Assembly (NCBI GenBank): GCA_947096075.1
Contig: CAMUQE010000061.1
Location: 1-10,299 of the forward strand
Length of the DNA: 10,299 bases
Direction of reading: 5' to 3'
Source: Veillonella parvula
GTDB lineage: Bacteria; Bacillota; Negativicutes; Veillonellales; Veillonellaceae
The notes beneath the pieces were generated by a model. It ran no database searches, was not told the origin of the DNA, and saw nothing but the letters and a program-made list of their open reading frames with translations. This document shows positions 1 through 6,411 of the stretch, piece after piece (position 1 is the stretch's first letter; every line of letters begins with the position of its first letter). The position numbers were made by a program, and so were the translations under genes.

Positions 1-3
1 AAA

Positions 4-16
4 AGTCAAATATAAT
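4..16 (+). promoter_or_regulatory. ctsR promoter -10 with adjoining CtsR operator half-site (left part cut off)
   Basis: A perfect TATAAT lies at 11-16, immediately preceded by AGTCAAA at 4-10, which matches the CtsR heptad (A/G)GTCAAA. Known CtsR operators are two such heptads separated by three bases (NAN). Here 1-3 is AAA, so the partner heptad and the -35 box would fall just upstream of base 1. The position between -35 and -10 is a classic repressor site and fits autoregulation of the ctsR operon. The -10 and the heptad are seen; the missing half is inferred. Confidence 0.6.
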
Positions 17-38
17 AGAATTATGCTAAAGAACAAAT

Positions 39-45
39 AGTCAAA
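39..45 (+). promoter_or_regulatory. Second CtsR-type heptad (single half-site)
   Basis: AGTCAAA occurs again 35 bases after the first copy, downstream of the predicted transcription start and ahead of the ctsR ribosome site. No good partner heptad lies three bases away on either side (about 3 of 7 matches each), so this may be an auxiliary half-site or chance in AT-rich DNA. Confidence 0.25.
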
Positions 46-79
46 ACTATAGTAAATAAACTTTAAAGGGGTGTTTTTT

Positions 80-559
80 ATGAGTATGATAGCTGATAAA
101 ATAGAAAAATTTATATTAGACCGTATGCGTGAAGAACAAGAAAAGCTAATTTTAAAGCGTAATGAATTGGCTGATGAATTAGATTGTGCGCCATCCCAAA
201 TTAGTTACGTGTTAAGTACGCGTTTTTCTAATGAGCGCGGTTTTGATGTTGAGTCAAGACGTGGCTTGGGTGGATATATTCGAATCAAAAAAATTAACCC
301 AGAAAGTTCAGATTCTTTACCTGCTGTTACAACTTATCGGATTTATGAAGGTCCAAACACGGTAGAACGATTAATTGATATGCGAGATGTAGATCAATCA
401 TTATTTCAATTATTACAATCTGAAAAGATTACCCGTCGTGAAGCTCAATTGATGCATAATTCTTTTGCTACATTAATTGAAAATGTAGACGTAGAAGAAC
501 GTAATGATGCTGTTCGTCAATTATATGCATCAATGGTGGACACTTTACGGAAGGAGTGA
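80..559 (+). CDS. ctsR: CtsR, transcriptional repressor of class III heat-shock (clp) genes
   Basis: The product (159 aa, usual family length) is the dimeric DNA-binding repressor of clp genes. It has an N-terminal winged helix-turn-helix (about residues 27-50, containing LADELDCAPSQISYVL), the basic wing SRRGLGGYIRI (59-69), and a helical C-terminal dimer/McsB-responsive domain (about 85-159) with the typical ITRREAQLM segment (117-125). I chose ATG at 80 because AAAGGGGTG at 65-73 is a well-spaced ribosome site; a GTG at 71 would lie inside that site, and a second ATG is at 86. It heads the ctsR-mcsA-mcsB unit and probably represses its own promoter. Oddity: the wing loop, four glycines in characterised CtsR proteins, reads Gly-Leu-Gly-Gly here (62-65). 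Confidence 0.96.
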   Translation: MSMIADKIEKFILDRMREEQEKLILKRNELADELDCAPSQISYVLSTRFSNERGFDVESRRGLGGYIRIKKINPESSDSLPAVTTYRIYEGPNTVERLIDMRDVDQSLFQLLQSEKITRREAQLMHNSFATLIENVDVEERNDAVRQLYASMVDTLRKE

Positions 560-565
560 TGATTT

Positions 566-1105
566 GTGTTATGTGATCATTGCCATAAAAATGAAGCTAC
601 TATCCATATGACTAATATCATAAATAATCAAAAGACTGAGCAACATCTTTGCAGTGCTTGTGCCACCGAGTTACAACAAGCTGGGAAATTATCTCCTTAT
701 AGTTCTTTTATGAATGATATGTGGGATAATAACTTTTTTACTAATGATTTTTTTAAGAATATGGTGTATCCAGATAACTTATTAAAAGCTCATCAATCTA
801 AGAGATGCCCTCAGTGTGGTATTACTTATGATGAATTCAATCGGGTAGGTAAGTTTGGCTGTGGTCAATGTTATGAGACTTTTAATAGTGAAATAAATCC
901 ATTATTAGAACGAATACAAGGTAGTTCTGAGTATGAAGGAACGGTACCTAGTCGTGGTACAAATGTATTTAAAGCAAAATATGAAGTAAAGAAATTGCGT
1001 CATCAATTAGATACAGCTATTCAAGCTGAACACTTTGAAGAAGCCGCAATCTTAAGAGATAAAATTAAAGAGTTAGAAGTCATCATCGATGGTGATAAAG
1101 AGTAG
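566..1105 (+). CDS. mcsA: McsA, zinc-binding activator of the McsB arginine kinase
   Basis: A 179-aa protein with two CxxC zinc modules: C3/C6 with C29/C32 at the N terminus, and C81/C84 with C99/C102 in the middle. Between them is an Asn/Phe/Asp-rich linker (about 49-66). A C-terminal UVR-type coiled coil (about 136-171) contains the HFEEAAILRDKIKEL pattern also found in ClpC and UvrB. In the family, McsA binds and activates McsB and links it to ClpC and CtsR. The start is GTG at 566, fixed by AAGGAG at 551-556, which overlaps the end of ctsR; the ATG at 571 is out of frame. The 6-base gap to ctsR implies coupled translation. Both zinc sites are complete. Confidence 0.95.
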   Translation: MLCDHCHKNEATIHMTNIINNQKTEQHLCSACATELQQAGKLSPYSSFMNDMWDNNFFTNDFFKNMVYPDNLLKAHQSKRCPQCGITYDEFNRVGKFGCGQCYETFNSEINPLLERIQGSSEYEGTVPSRGTNVFKAKYEVKKLRHQLDTAIQAEHFEEAAILRDKIKELEVIIDGDKE

Positions 1106-1114
1106 GAGGTTCTT

Positions 1115-2176
1115 ATGTTAGATACTATATTGGACTCTCCTCTAAGTCAGTGGCTGTGTCAGGATGCAGAGGCGACAGACCATATTGTAATTTCAAGCCG
1201 TATACGTTTGGCGAGAAATTTTGATGATATATTGTTTACGAATCGTGAAGATACAGTTTCCTTGGAAAAAGTAAATACAATCTCTCGAGGCTTATTGCCA
1301 ATATTAAAAAAGGCTGATGGACATCAATATACAAATATCAGCCTTGAGCAATTAAGTCAAAGTGAACGTGCTGTTTTAGTTGAAAAGCATTTAATGAGTC
1401 CTGCTTTAGAGGAACATTTGCCTTATCGTAATTTGATCGTATCTGATGATGCTTCTATCGTAATTATGGTAAATGAAGAAGATCATTTACGTATTCAATC
1501 TATGGCTTCAGGACTTAAATTGCAACAAGCTTATAATCATGCAGTTCAAATTGATAAAGCCATCGAAGAAAAATACCCTTATGCCTTTGATGAGCGATTT
1601 GGTTATTTAACTGCTTGTCCCACTAATGTGGGTACAGGTTTACGAGCATCTGTTATGTTACATTTACCCGCATTGACCTTATCTGGTCGTATTACGAGAC
1701 TCATTCGTAACATAATACAACTAGGTTACTCTGTACGAGGGTTGTATGGTGAAGGTTCTGAGGCTTTGGGTTGTATTTATCAGATTTCTAATCAACGAAC
1801 GATGGGGATTAGTGAAGAAGCGACTATTGAGCAATTGAATAAAATCGTAGAAGGAATTATTGCAGAAGAACGAAAGTCTCGGCAGTCTTTATTACATAAT
1901 GATAAAGAAGGTTTGGAAGATATACTGTGGCGATCTTATGGAGTTTTACAATATGCACGACGTGTAAACGGTAAAGAGGCACTTAGTAAGCTTAGTGATA
2001 TTCAATTAGGTGTAGATTTAGAAATATTACCTTCTTGGGGTAAGGATACTTTTAATGAGCTTGTTGCTATAACTAGACCAAACTTTCTCTGTAAATACTT
2101 AGGAAATGAAAATTTGACAGATGCTGATCGAGATAGCTATCGTGCAAAAGTGATACGTCAAAAACTTTCAAAATAA
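1115..2176 (+). CDS. mcsB: McsB, protein-arginine kinase
   Basis: A 353-aa phosphagen-kinase-type enzyme that phosphorylates arginines on proteins, marking them for ClpC-ClpP and inactivating CtsR. Visible family motifs are SSRIRLARNF (27-36, nucleotide-binding arginines), NEEDHLRI (120-127, with the catalytic acidic pair), and ACPTNVGTGLRASV (167-180) carrying the conserved Cys168. The RDSYRA motif (339-344) matches the RDxxRA phospho-arginine allosteric pocket of bacterial McsB, which separates it from creatine or arginine kinases. The start has AGGAGG at 1104-1109, overlapping the mcsA stop. Length and motifs are complete, so I expect an active kinase. It is probably the last gene of the ctsR transcript, since a 234-bp gap follows. 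Confidence 0.96.
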   Translation: MLDTILDSPLSQWLCQDAEATDHIVISSRIRLARNFDDILFTNREDTVSLEKVNTISRGLLPILKKADGHQYTNISLEQLSQSERAVLVEKHLMSPALEEHLPYRNLIVSDDASIVIMVNEEDHLRIQSMASGLKLQQAYNHAVQIDKAIEEKYPYAFDERFGYLTACPTNVGTGLRASVMLHLPALTLSGRITRLIRNIIQLGYSVRGLYGEGSEALGCIYQISNQRTMGISEEATIEQLNKIVEGIIAEERKSRQSLLHNDKEGLEDILWRSYGVLQYARRVNGKEALSKLSDIQLGVDLEILPSWGKDTFNELVAITRPNFLCKYLGNENLTDADRDSYRAKVIRQKLSK

Positions 2177-2183
2177 TATAAGC

Positions 2184-2214
2184 AAATAAAAAATCAATGC
2201 ATGATTATTTATTT
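2184..2214 (+). terminator. AT-rich hairpin just after mcsB, possible weak terminator
   Basis: Bases 2184-2196 pair with 2202-2214 (13 positions, one A-A mismatch) around the loop ATGCA. The hairpin starts 7 bases after the mcsB stop, where a terminator would sit. The stem is almost all A and T, unlike the two strong terminators elsewhere in the window, and the T-run is part of the 3' arm. It may be a weak terminator or an mRNA 3'-end stabiliser; some readthrough into clpC is likely. Confidence 0.35.
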
Positions 2215-2313
2215 TGTATAGCTTGATTTATATAATTTTTTAGTTTAACTATTAAGAGATTTGTAAGAAATAGTAGATATATATACTAGATAGCATAATA
2301 GATTAATGGGTTT

Positions 2314-2353
2314 AATATCGGTTTTTGATATTCCAATGGTTATTTGACCATTG
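2314..2353 (+). promoter_or_regulatory. Tandem stem-loops with an embedded CtsR-type heptad upstream of clpC
   Basis: Two small perfect inverted repeats lie back to back. AATATC (2314-2319) pairs with GATATT (2327-2332), and CAATGGT (2334-2340) pairs with ACCATTG (2347-2353). The second overlaps TTTGACC (2343-2349), the reverse complement of the CtsR heptad GGTCAAA. The spacer ATT fits the operator pattern, but the partner at 2353-2359 (GTTTACA) matches only 4 of 7. This is the likeliest control element for clpC. Elsewhere in 2177-2410 I see only AT-rich DNA with several -10-like hexamers and no convincing -35/-10 pair, so the clpC promoter is not assigned. Confidence 0.35.
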
Positions 2354-2410
2354 TTTACATATATTTGAAGAGAAACAATTACAATTTACATAGATAGATG
2401 AGGTGATATT

Positions 2411-4858
2411 ATGATGCAACGGTTTACAGACGATGCACAGCGTGTTCTTTCGTTAGCTCAAGAGGCTGCTTTGGAGTTAGGACATGACTATGTCGGTACT
2501 GAACACGTACTCATCGGCCTTACAAAGGTTAAAAATGGGGTAGCCGCTAAAGCATTAGAAGAGCTTGGTCTTGTTACAGAAGATATTTTTGAAGCTGTAG
2601 AACAACATGTGGGACGTGGTAATAAAAAGGCAACATCAATATATATGACACCTCGCGTTAAACATGTACTTGAGCTTGCTATTCAAGTAGCAAATCACAT
2701 GAATCACAACTACGTTGGTACTGAGCATATTTTATTGGGCCTACTTAGTGATGGTAGCGGCGTTGCCGTTGCTATTTTACGAGCTATGAATATACGTAGT
2801 AATGACATAGTAGAAGCAATTCGTAGTATTCTTGGCTCGAATAAAGGCAGCAACAATGGTGGTCAAGAGGGATTAAATAGCAACAATGATTTAGGTGAGT
2901 TGTCTGATTTTGCAACCGATCTTAATGAGTCTGCTAAACAAGGTAAGATTGATCCTGTTATTGGTCGCGATACAGAGATTCAACGAGTCATTCAAATTCT
3001 TAGTCGTAGAACTAAAAATAATCCTGTTCTTATCGGTGAGCCAGGTGTAGGTAAAACAGCTATTGCTGAAGGATTGGCACAGCGTATTGTGACTGGTAAT
3101 GTACCGGAGATTTTACGTAATAAACGCATTATTTCTATTAGTATTGGTTCTATGTTAGCGGGTGCCAAGTACCGTGGTGAATTTGAAGAACGGTTGAAAA
3201 AAGCAATCGATGAAGTACAACAACATGATGATATGATTATCTTTATAGATGAAATTCATACATTGGTTGGGGCAGGTGCTACTGAAGGTGCTATGGATGC
3301 AGCTAATATCTTAAAGCCTGCTTTGGCACGTGGTGAATTCCAAGTTATCGGTGCCACAACACTCGATGAATATAAGAAGCATATAGAAAAAGATGCCGCT
3401 CTAGAGCGTCGTTTTCAACCTGTTCAAGTAGGAGAGCCCAACGAAGAGGATGCTCTTGAAATTTTGAAGGGTTTAAGAGATCGGTACGAAGCCTTTCATA
3501 AGGCTAAGATTACAGATGAAGCATTAAAAGCGGCTGTATCCTTATCTAACCGATATATTACAGATAGATTCTTGCCTGATAAGGCTATTGATGTAGTCGA
3601 TGAAGCTGCATCTAAAGTTCGTATGAAAGTATTTTCTGCAGCACCTGATGTTAAGGCGTTAGAGGATCGCCTCAATACAGTTAAGAAAGAAAAAGAAGCT
3701 GCTGTTACGTCTCAAGATTTTGAAAAGGCTGCAAAGCTTCGCGATGAAGAAAAATCACTTTTAAAAGAAATTGGTGATAAAAAATCTGTCGCTAAAGAAA
3801 AAAGCGATCAAAAGTTAATAGTAACAGAGGAAGATATAGCTACTGTAGTAGCGCAATGGACAGGCATTCCAGTAGCTAAAATTGCAGAAGAAGAGTCTGA
3901 AACCTTACTTCATTTAGAAGAAGAACTTCATAAACGCGTAGTAGGTCAAGATGAGGCTGTTACCGCTGTAGCTAAAGCTGTACGCCGTGCAAGGGCTGGA
4001 TTAAAAGACCCAAAACGTCCTATTGGTTCATTTTTGTTCCTTGGGCCAACAGGAGTGGGGAAAACTGAGCTAGCTAGAGCACTTGCATCCTCCTTGTTCG
4101 GCGATGAATCTGCTATGATTCGACTTGATATGTCTGAATATATGGAAAAACATACTGTATCTCGCTTAGTCGGGGCACCTCCAGGCTATGTAGGTTATGA
4201 AGAGGGTGGTCAGTTAACAGATGCGGTACGTCGCAAACCATATAGCGTTATTCTCCTCGATGAAGTGGAAAAGGCGCATGCAGATTTCTTTAATATCTTG
4301 TTACAAGTTCTTGATGATGGTCGTCTTACTGATAGTCAAGGTAGAACTGTAGATTTCAGAAATACAGTTATAATCATGACAAGTAATTTAGGTGCTAAAG
4401 CTTTACATAAGAACTCTCCAGAACTTGGTTTCTTAGCAGCTAAAAAGGCTGATTCTAATGTAGATGAAAATAAAGGAATTGATTTTAAAGAGGCTAAGAA
4501 GTCGGTAATGGATGCGGTGAAACGTCATTTTAGACCTGAGTTTTTAAATCGTATCGATGAAATGATTGTATTCCATCCATTAACTGAAGAGGACTTAAAA
4601 GAAATTGTAACCATCTTGATGAGTGATGTTACAAAACGCCTTGAAGAACGTGATTTGCACTTAGAAATCACTCCAGAGGCTATGAAATTACTTGTTAAGG
4701 AAGGCTCTGATTTTACAATGGGGGCTCGACCATTAAAACGTGCTATTCAACGTTTAATTGAGGACCCAGTGTCGGATCTTATTTTGAAAGGAGATGCAAA
4801 AGAAGGCAAAATAATTAAAGCAGATGCAAAGGATAATGATCTTATTGTATCAATATGA
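2411..4858 (+). CDS. clpC: ClpC, HSP100 AAA+ protein unfoldase
   Basis: An 815-aa class I Clp ATPase. The N domain (about 1-145) is an internal duplication: GTEHVLIGL (29-37) recurs as GTEHILLGL (103-111). NBD1 has Walker A GEPGVGKT (209-216) and Walker B IIFIDE (276-281). The middle UVR-like coiled coil (about 413-455, with DFEKAAKLRDEE) is the ClpC hallmark that binds McsA/MecA-type adaptors. NBD2 has Walker A GPTGVGKT (545-552), Walker B VILLDE (613-618), the LGF ClpP-docking tripeptide (672-674) and sensor-2 GARPLKRAIQR (771-781). It hexamerises and feeds unfolded or phospho-arginine-marked proteins to ClpP. The ATG at 2411 has GAGG at 2400-2403 at better spacing than the next ATG (2414). 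No clpP is in the window. The gene is complete. Confidence 0.97.
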   Translation: MMQRFTDDAQRVLSLAQEAALELGHDYVGTEHVLIGLTKVKNGVAAKALEELGLVTEDIFEAVEQHVGRGNKKATSIYMTPRVKHVLELAIQVANHMNHNYVGTEHILLGLLSDGSGVAVAILRAMNIRSNDIVEAIRSILGSNKGSNNGGQEGLNSNNDLGELSDFATDLNESAKQGKIDPVIGRDTEIQRVIQILSRRTKNNPVLIGEPGVGKTAIAEGLAQRIVTGNVPEILRNKRIISISIGSMLAGAKYRGEFEERLKKAIDEVQQHDDMIIFIDEIHTLVGAGATEGAMDAANILKPALARGEFQVIGATTLDEYKKHIEKDAALERRFQPVQVGEPNEEDALEILKGLRDRYEAFHKAKITDEALKAAVSLSNRYITDRFLPDKAIDVVDEAASKVRMKVFSAAPDVKALEDRLNTVKKEKEAAVTSQDFEKAAKLRDEEKSLLKEIGDKKSVAKEKSDQKLIVTEEDIATVVAQWTGIPVAKIAEEESETLLHLEEELHKRVVGQDEAVTAVAKAVRRARAGLKDPKRPIGSFLFLGPTGVGKTELARALASSLFGDESAMIRLDMSEYMEKHTVSRLVGAPPGYVGYEEGGQLTDAVRRKPYSVILLDEVEKAHADFFNILLQVLDDGRLTDSQGRTVDFRNTVIIMTSNLGAKALHKNSPELGFLAAKKADSNVDENKGIDFKEAKKSVMDAVKRHFRPEFLNRIDEMIVFHPLTEEDLKEIVTILMSDVTKRLEERDLHLEITPEAMKLLVKEGSDFTMGARPLKRAIQRLIEDPVSDLILKGDAKEGKIIKADAKDNDLIVSI

Positions 4859-4916
4859 TAAAAAATACAAATTATACAGTTGATGACTACCTTTCATATA
4901 AAAAATATAAGTTAAA

Positions 4917-4925
4917 TGGTATACT
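4917..4925 (+). promoter_or_regulatory. Extended -10 promoter candidate upstream of radA
   Basis: TGGTATACT at 4917-4925 is an extended -10 element (TGn followed by TATACT, 5 of 6 to TATAAT). The -35 region at the right spacing (about 4897-4902, TATAAA) is poor, which extended -10 promoters tolerate. Transcription would start near 4931-4933 and give a leader of about 90 bases containing the terminator hairpin before radA. It lies about 60 bases after the clpC stop, so radA need not depend on readthrough from clpC. Confidence 0.5.
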
Positions 4926-4933
4926 ATAGAATG

Positions 4934-4988
4934 ATGATAGTTAACCATGTAGTAAAATTATGCATAAAAGGTCATGAATGGTTATCAT
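4934..4988 (+). promoter_or_regulatory. Alternative (antiterminator-like) pairing in the radA leader
   Basis: Leader bases 4934-4939 (ATGATA) and 4944-4948 (ACCAT), with a 4-base bulge between them, are exactly complementary to ATGGTTATCAT at 4978-4988. That target spans the loop and both upper stem sides of the terminator hairpin at 4967-4999, so the two folds exclude each other. This is the geometry of an attenuator, but the pairing is AT-rich and could be chance. I recognise no known riboswitch or T-box in it. Confidence 0.3.
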
Positions 4989-5005
4989 TCATGACCTTTC
5001 TTTTT
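4967..5005 (+). terminator. Strong intrinsic terminator between clpC and radA
   Basis: A perfect 14-bp stem, 4967-4980 with 4986-4999, closes the loop GTTAT and is followed by CTTTTT (5000-5005). It is a textbook rho-independent terminator. It ends 17 bases before the radA ATG and leaves no room for a promoter downstream, so radA transcripts must read through it or initiate within it. It may therefore both end clpC transcription and act as a radA attenuator. Confidence 0.85.
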
Positions 5006-5022
5006 AAAAGTTTTGAGGTATT

Positions 5023-6396
5023 ATGGCAAAAGCGAAATCAGTATTCTTCTGTCAAAATTGTGGGGCTGAATCCTCTAAATGGATGGGCCGTTGTCCACAA
5101 TGTGGTGAATGGAATACATTAGTTGAAGAAATCATTAAAGAAACTAAACATAGCCGCACACCTTCTCGTGGTGTAGGAAACCAATCAACGAAGCCTACGG
5201 CCTTGCCAGATATTGAAATCTCTTCTATTGCACGTATATCCACAACCTTTGGTGAAATTGACCGCGTATTAGGTGGTGGAATAGTACCTGGTGCACTTAT
5301 GCTTTTAGGTGGCGATCCTGGCATTGGTAAATCTACTTTGTTACTACAGGTGTCTCAGAAGGTAGCCGATACAGTAGGTGCTGTTCTTTATGCATCTGGT
5401 GAAGAGTCTCAGTTACAACTTAAGCTTCGAGCAGAGCGACTGCATATCAATAGTGAACGGTTACAAGTTATTGCAGATACAGATTTAGATCATATATTAG
5501 AGCAGGCCGATGCAATGACTCCATCCTTACTAGTCATTGATTCTATTCAAACTATGTATACTGGAGACATTGATGCTGCACCAGGCAGTGTAAGTCAAGT
5601 TCGTGAATGTACATCTCGCTTGCTTCGCTTCTGTAAAGAACGCAATATTCCAACCGTTATCATTGGGCATGTAACGAAAGAGGGCAATATCGCTGGTCCA
5701 CGTATGTTAGAACATATGGTAGACGTAGTGCTTTACTTTGAAGGAGAGCGTTCCTATCAATTCCGTATATTACGGTCTATTAAAAACCGTTTTGGCTCTA
5801 CATCAGAAACAGGCATTTTTGCTATGGTAGAGGAAGGGTTACAGGAATTGTCCAATCCGTCTGCTTCTCTTTTAGCTGAGCGTTCCGATGAAGAAAGCGG
5901 CAGTGCCGTCATGATTTACCTTGAAGGGGTTCGTCCCATCTTAGTAGAGGTACAAAGCTTAGTCGTTACTACGGCCTTTGGTATGCCACGACGCACGGCG
6001 ATAGGTTACGATCTCAATCGATTAATCGTATTATTGGCTGTTTTAGAAAAACGCTGTGGCTTTACATTAGGTAATAAAGATGTATATGTAAATGTTATCG
6101 GTGGTCTCAAGGTAAATGAACCTGCTTGTGATTTATCTATGGCGGTTGCCATTGTGTCAAACCTGAAAAATCGAATCGTTCCAACAGATATGGTAATTTT
6201 AGGTGAAGTAGGCTTAACTGGAAATGTTCGCAGTATTCCTCGCATTGAACAGCGTATTAATGAAGCTAAGAAATTAGGCTTTAAAAAGTTTATTATTCCT
6301 GACGGCAATTATAAGCAAATTAAGGATAATGATAGTTCTATCAAAATTAGAGGCGTCAAATCTATACAAGAGGCGATGCAGCTCGTATTTTCATAA
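5023..6396 (+). CDS. radA: RadA (Sms), DNA repair and branch-migration ATPase
   Basis: A 457-aa protein of normal length. An N-terminal zinc finger (C10/C13, C24/C27) precedes a RecA-like ATPase core with Walker A GGDPGIGKST (96-105) and Walker B LLVIDSIQ (169-176). The RadA signature KNRFG is at 254-258, and a C-terminal Lon-protease-like domain (about 345-457) completes the architecture. In the family RadA is a DnaB-like helicase that extends recombination intermediates in repair and transformation. The ATG at 5023 follows GAGGT at 5015-5019, a modest ribosome site with short spacing, next to the terminator tail. It is followed after 15 bases by yacL. In B. subtilis disA comes next; it is absent here. 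Confidence 0.96.
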   Translation: MAKAKSVFFCQNCGAESSKWMGRCPQCGEWNTLVEEIIKETKHSRTPSRGVGNQSTKPTALPDIEISSIARISTTFGEIDRVLGGGIVPGALMLLGGDPGIGKSTLLLQVSQKVADTVGAVLYASGEESQLQLKLRAERLHINSERLQVIADTDLDHILEQADAMTPSLLVIDSIQTMYTGDIDAAPGSVSQVRECTSRLLRFCKERNIPTVIIGHVTKEGNIAGPRMLEHMVDVVLYFEGERSYQFRILRSIKNRFGSTSETGIFAMVEEGLQELSNPSASLLAERSDEESGSAVMIYLEGVRPILVEVQSLVVTTAFGMPRRTAIGYDLNRLIVLLAVLEKRCGFTLGNKDVYVNVIGGLKVNEPACDLSMAVAIVSNLKNRIVPTDMVILGEVGLTGNVRSIPRIEQRINEAKKLGFKKFIIPDGNYKQIKDNDSSIKIRGVKSIQEAMQLVFS

Positions 6397-6411
6397 TTAG
6401 GAGGTGAATTC

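Noticed and set aside
71..79. GTG at 71 as the ctsR start
   Set aside because: It falls inside the AAAGGGGTG ribosome site that correctly positions ATG 80, and the added residues (Met-Phe-Phe) are not part of the family.
2177..2410. HrcA (CIRCE) operator, small RNA or tRNA in the mcsB-clpC gap
   Set aside because: No TTAGCACTC/GAGTGCTAA repeat, no tRNA cloverleaf and no GC-bounded RNA gene could be seen.
4916..5122. 68-codon + strand frame starting in the radA leader and overlapping radA
   Set aside because: It has no ribosome site, its ATG lies inside the -10 region, it reads through the terminator hairpin and it overlaps radA in another frame. The protein resembles nothing I know.
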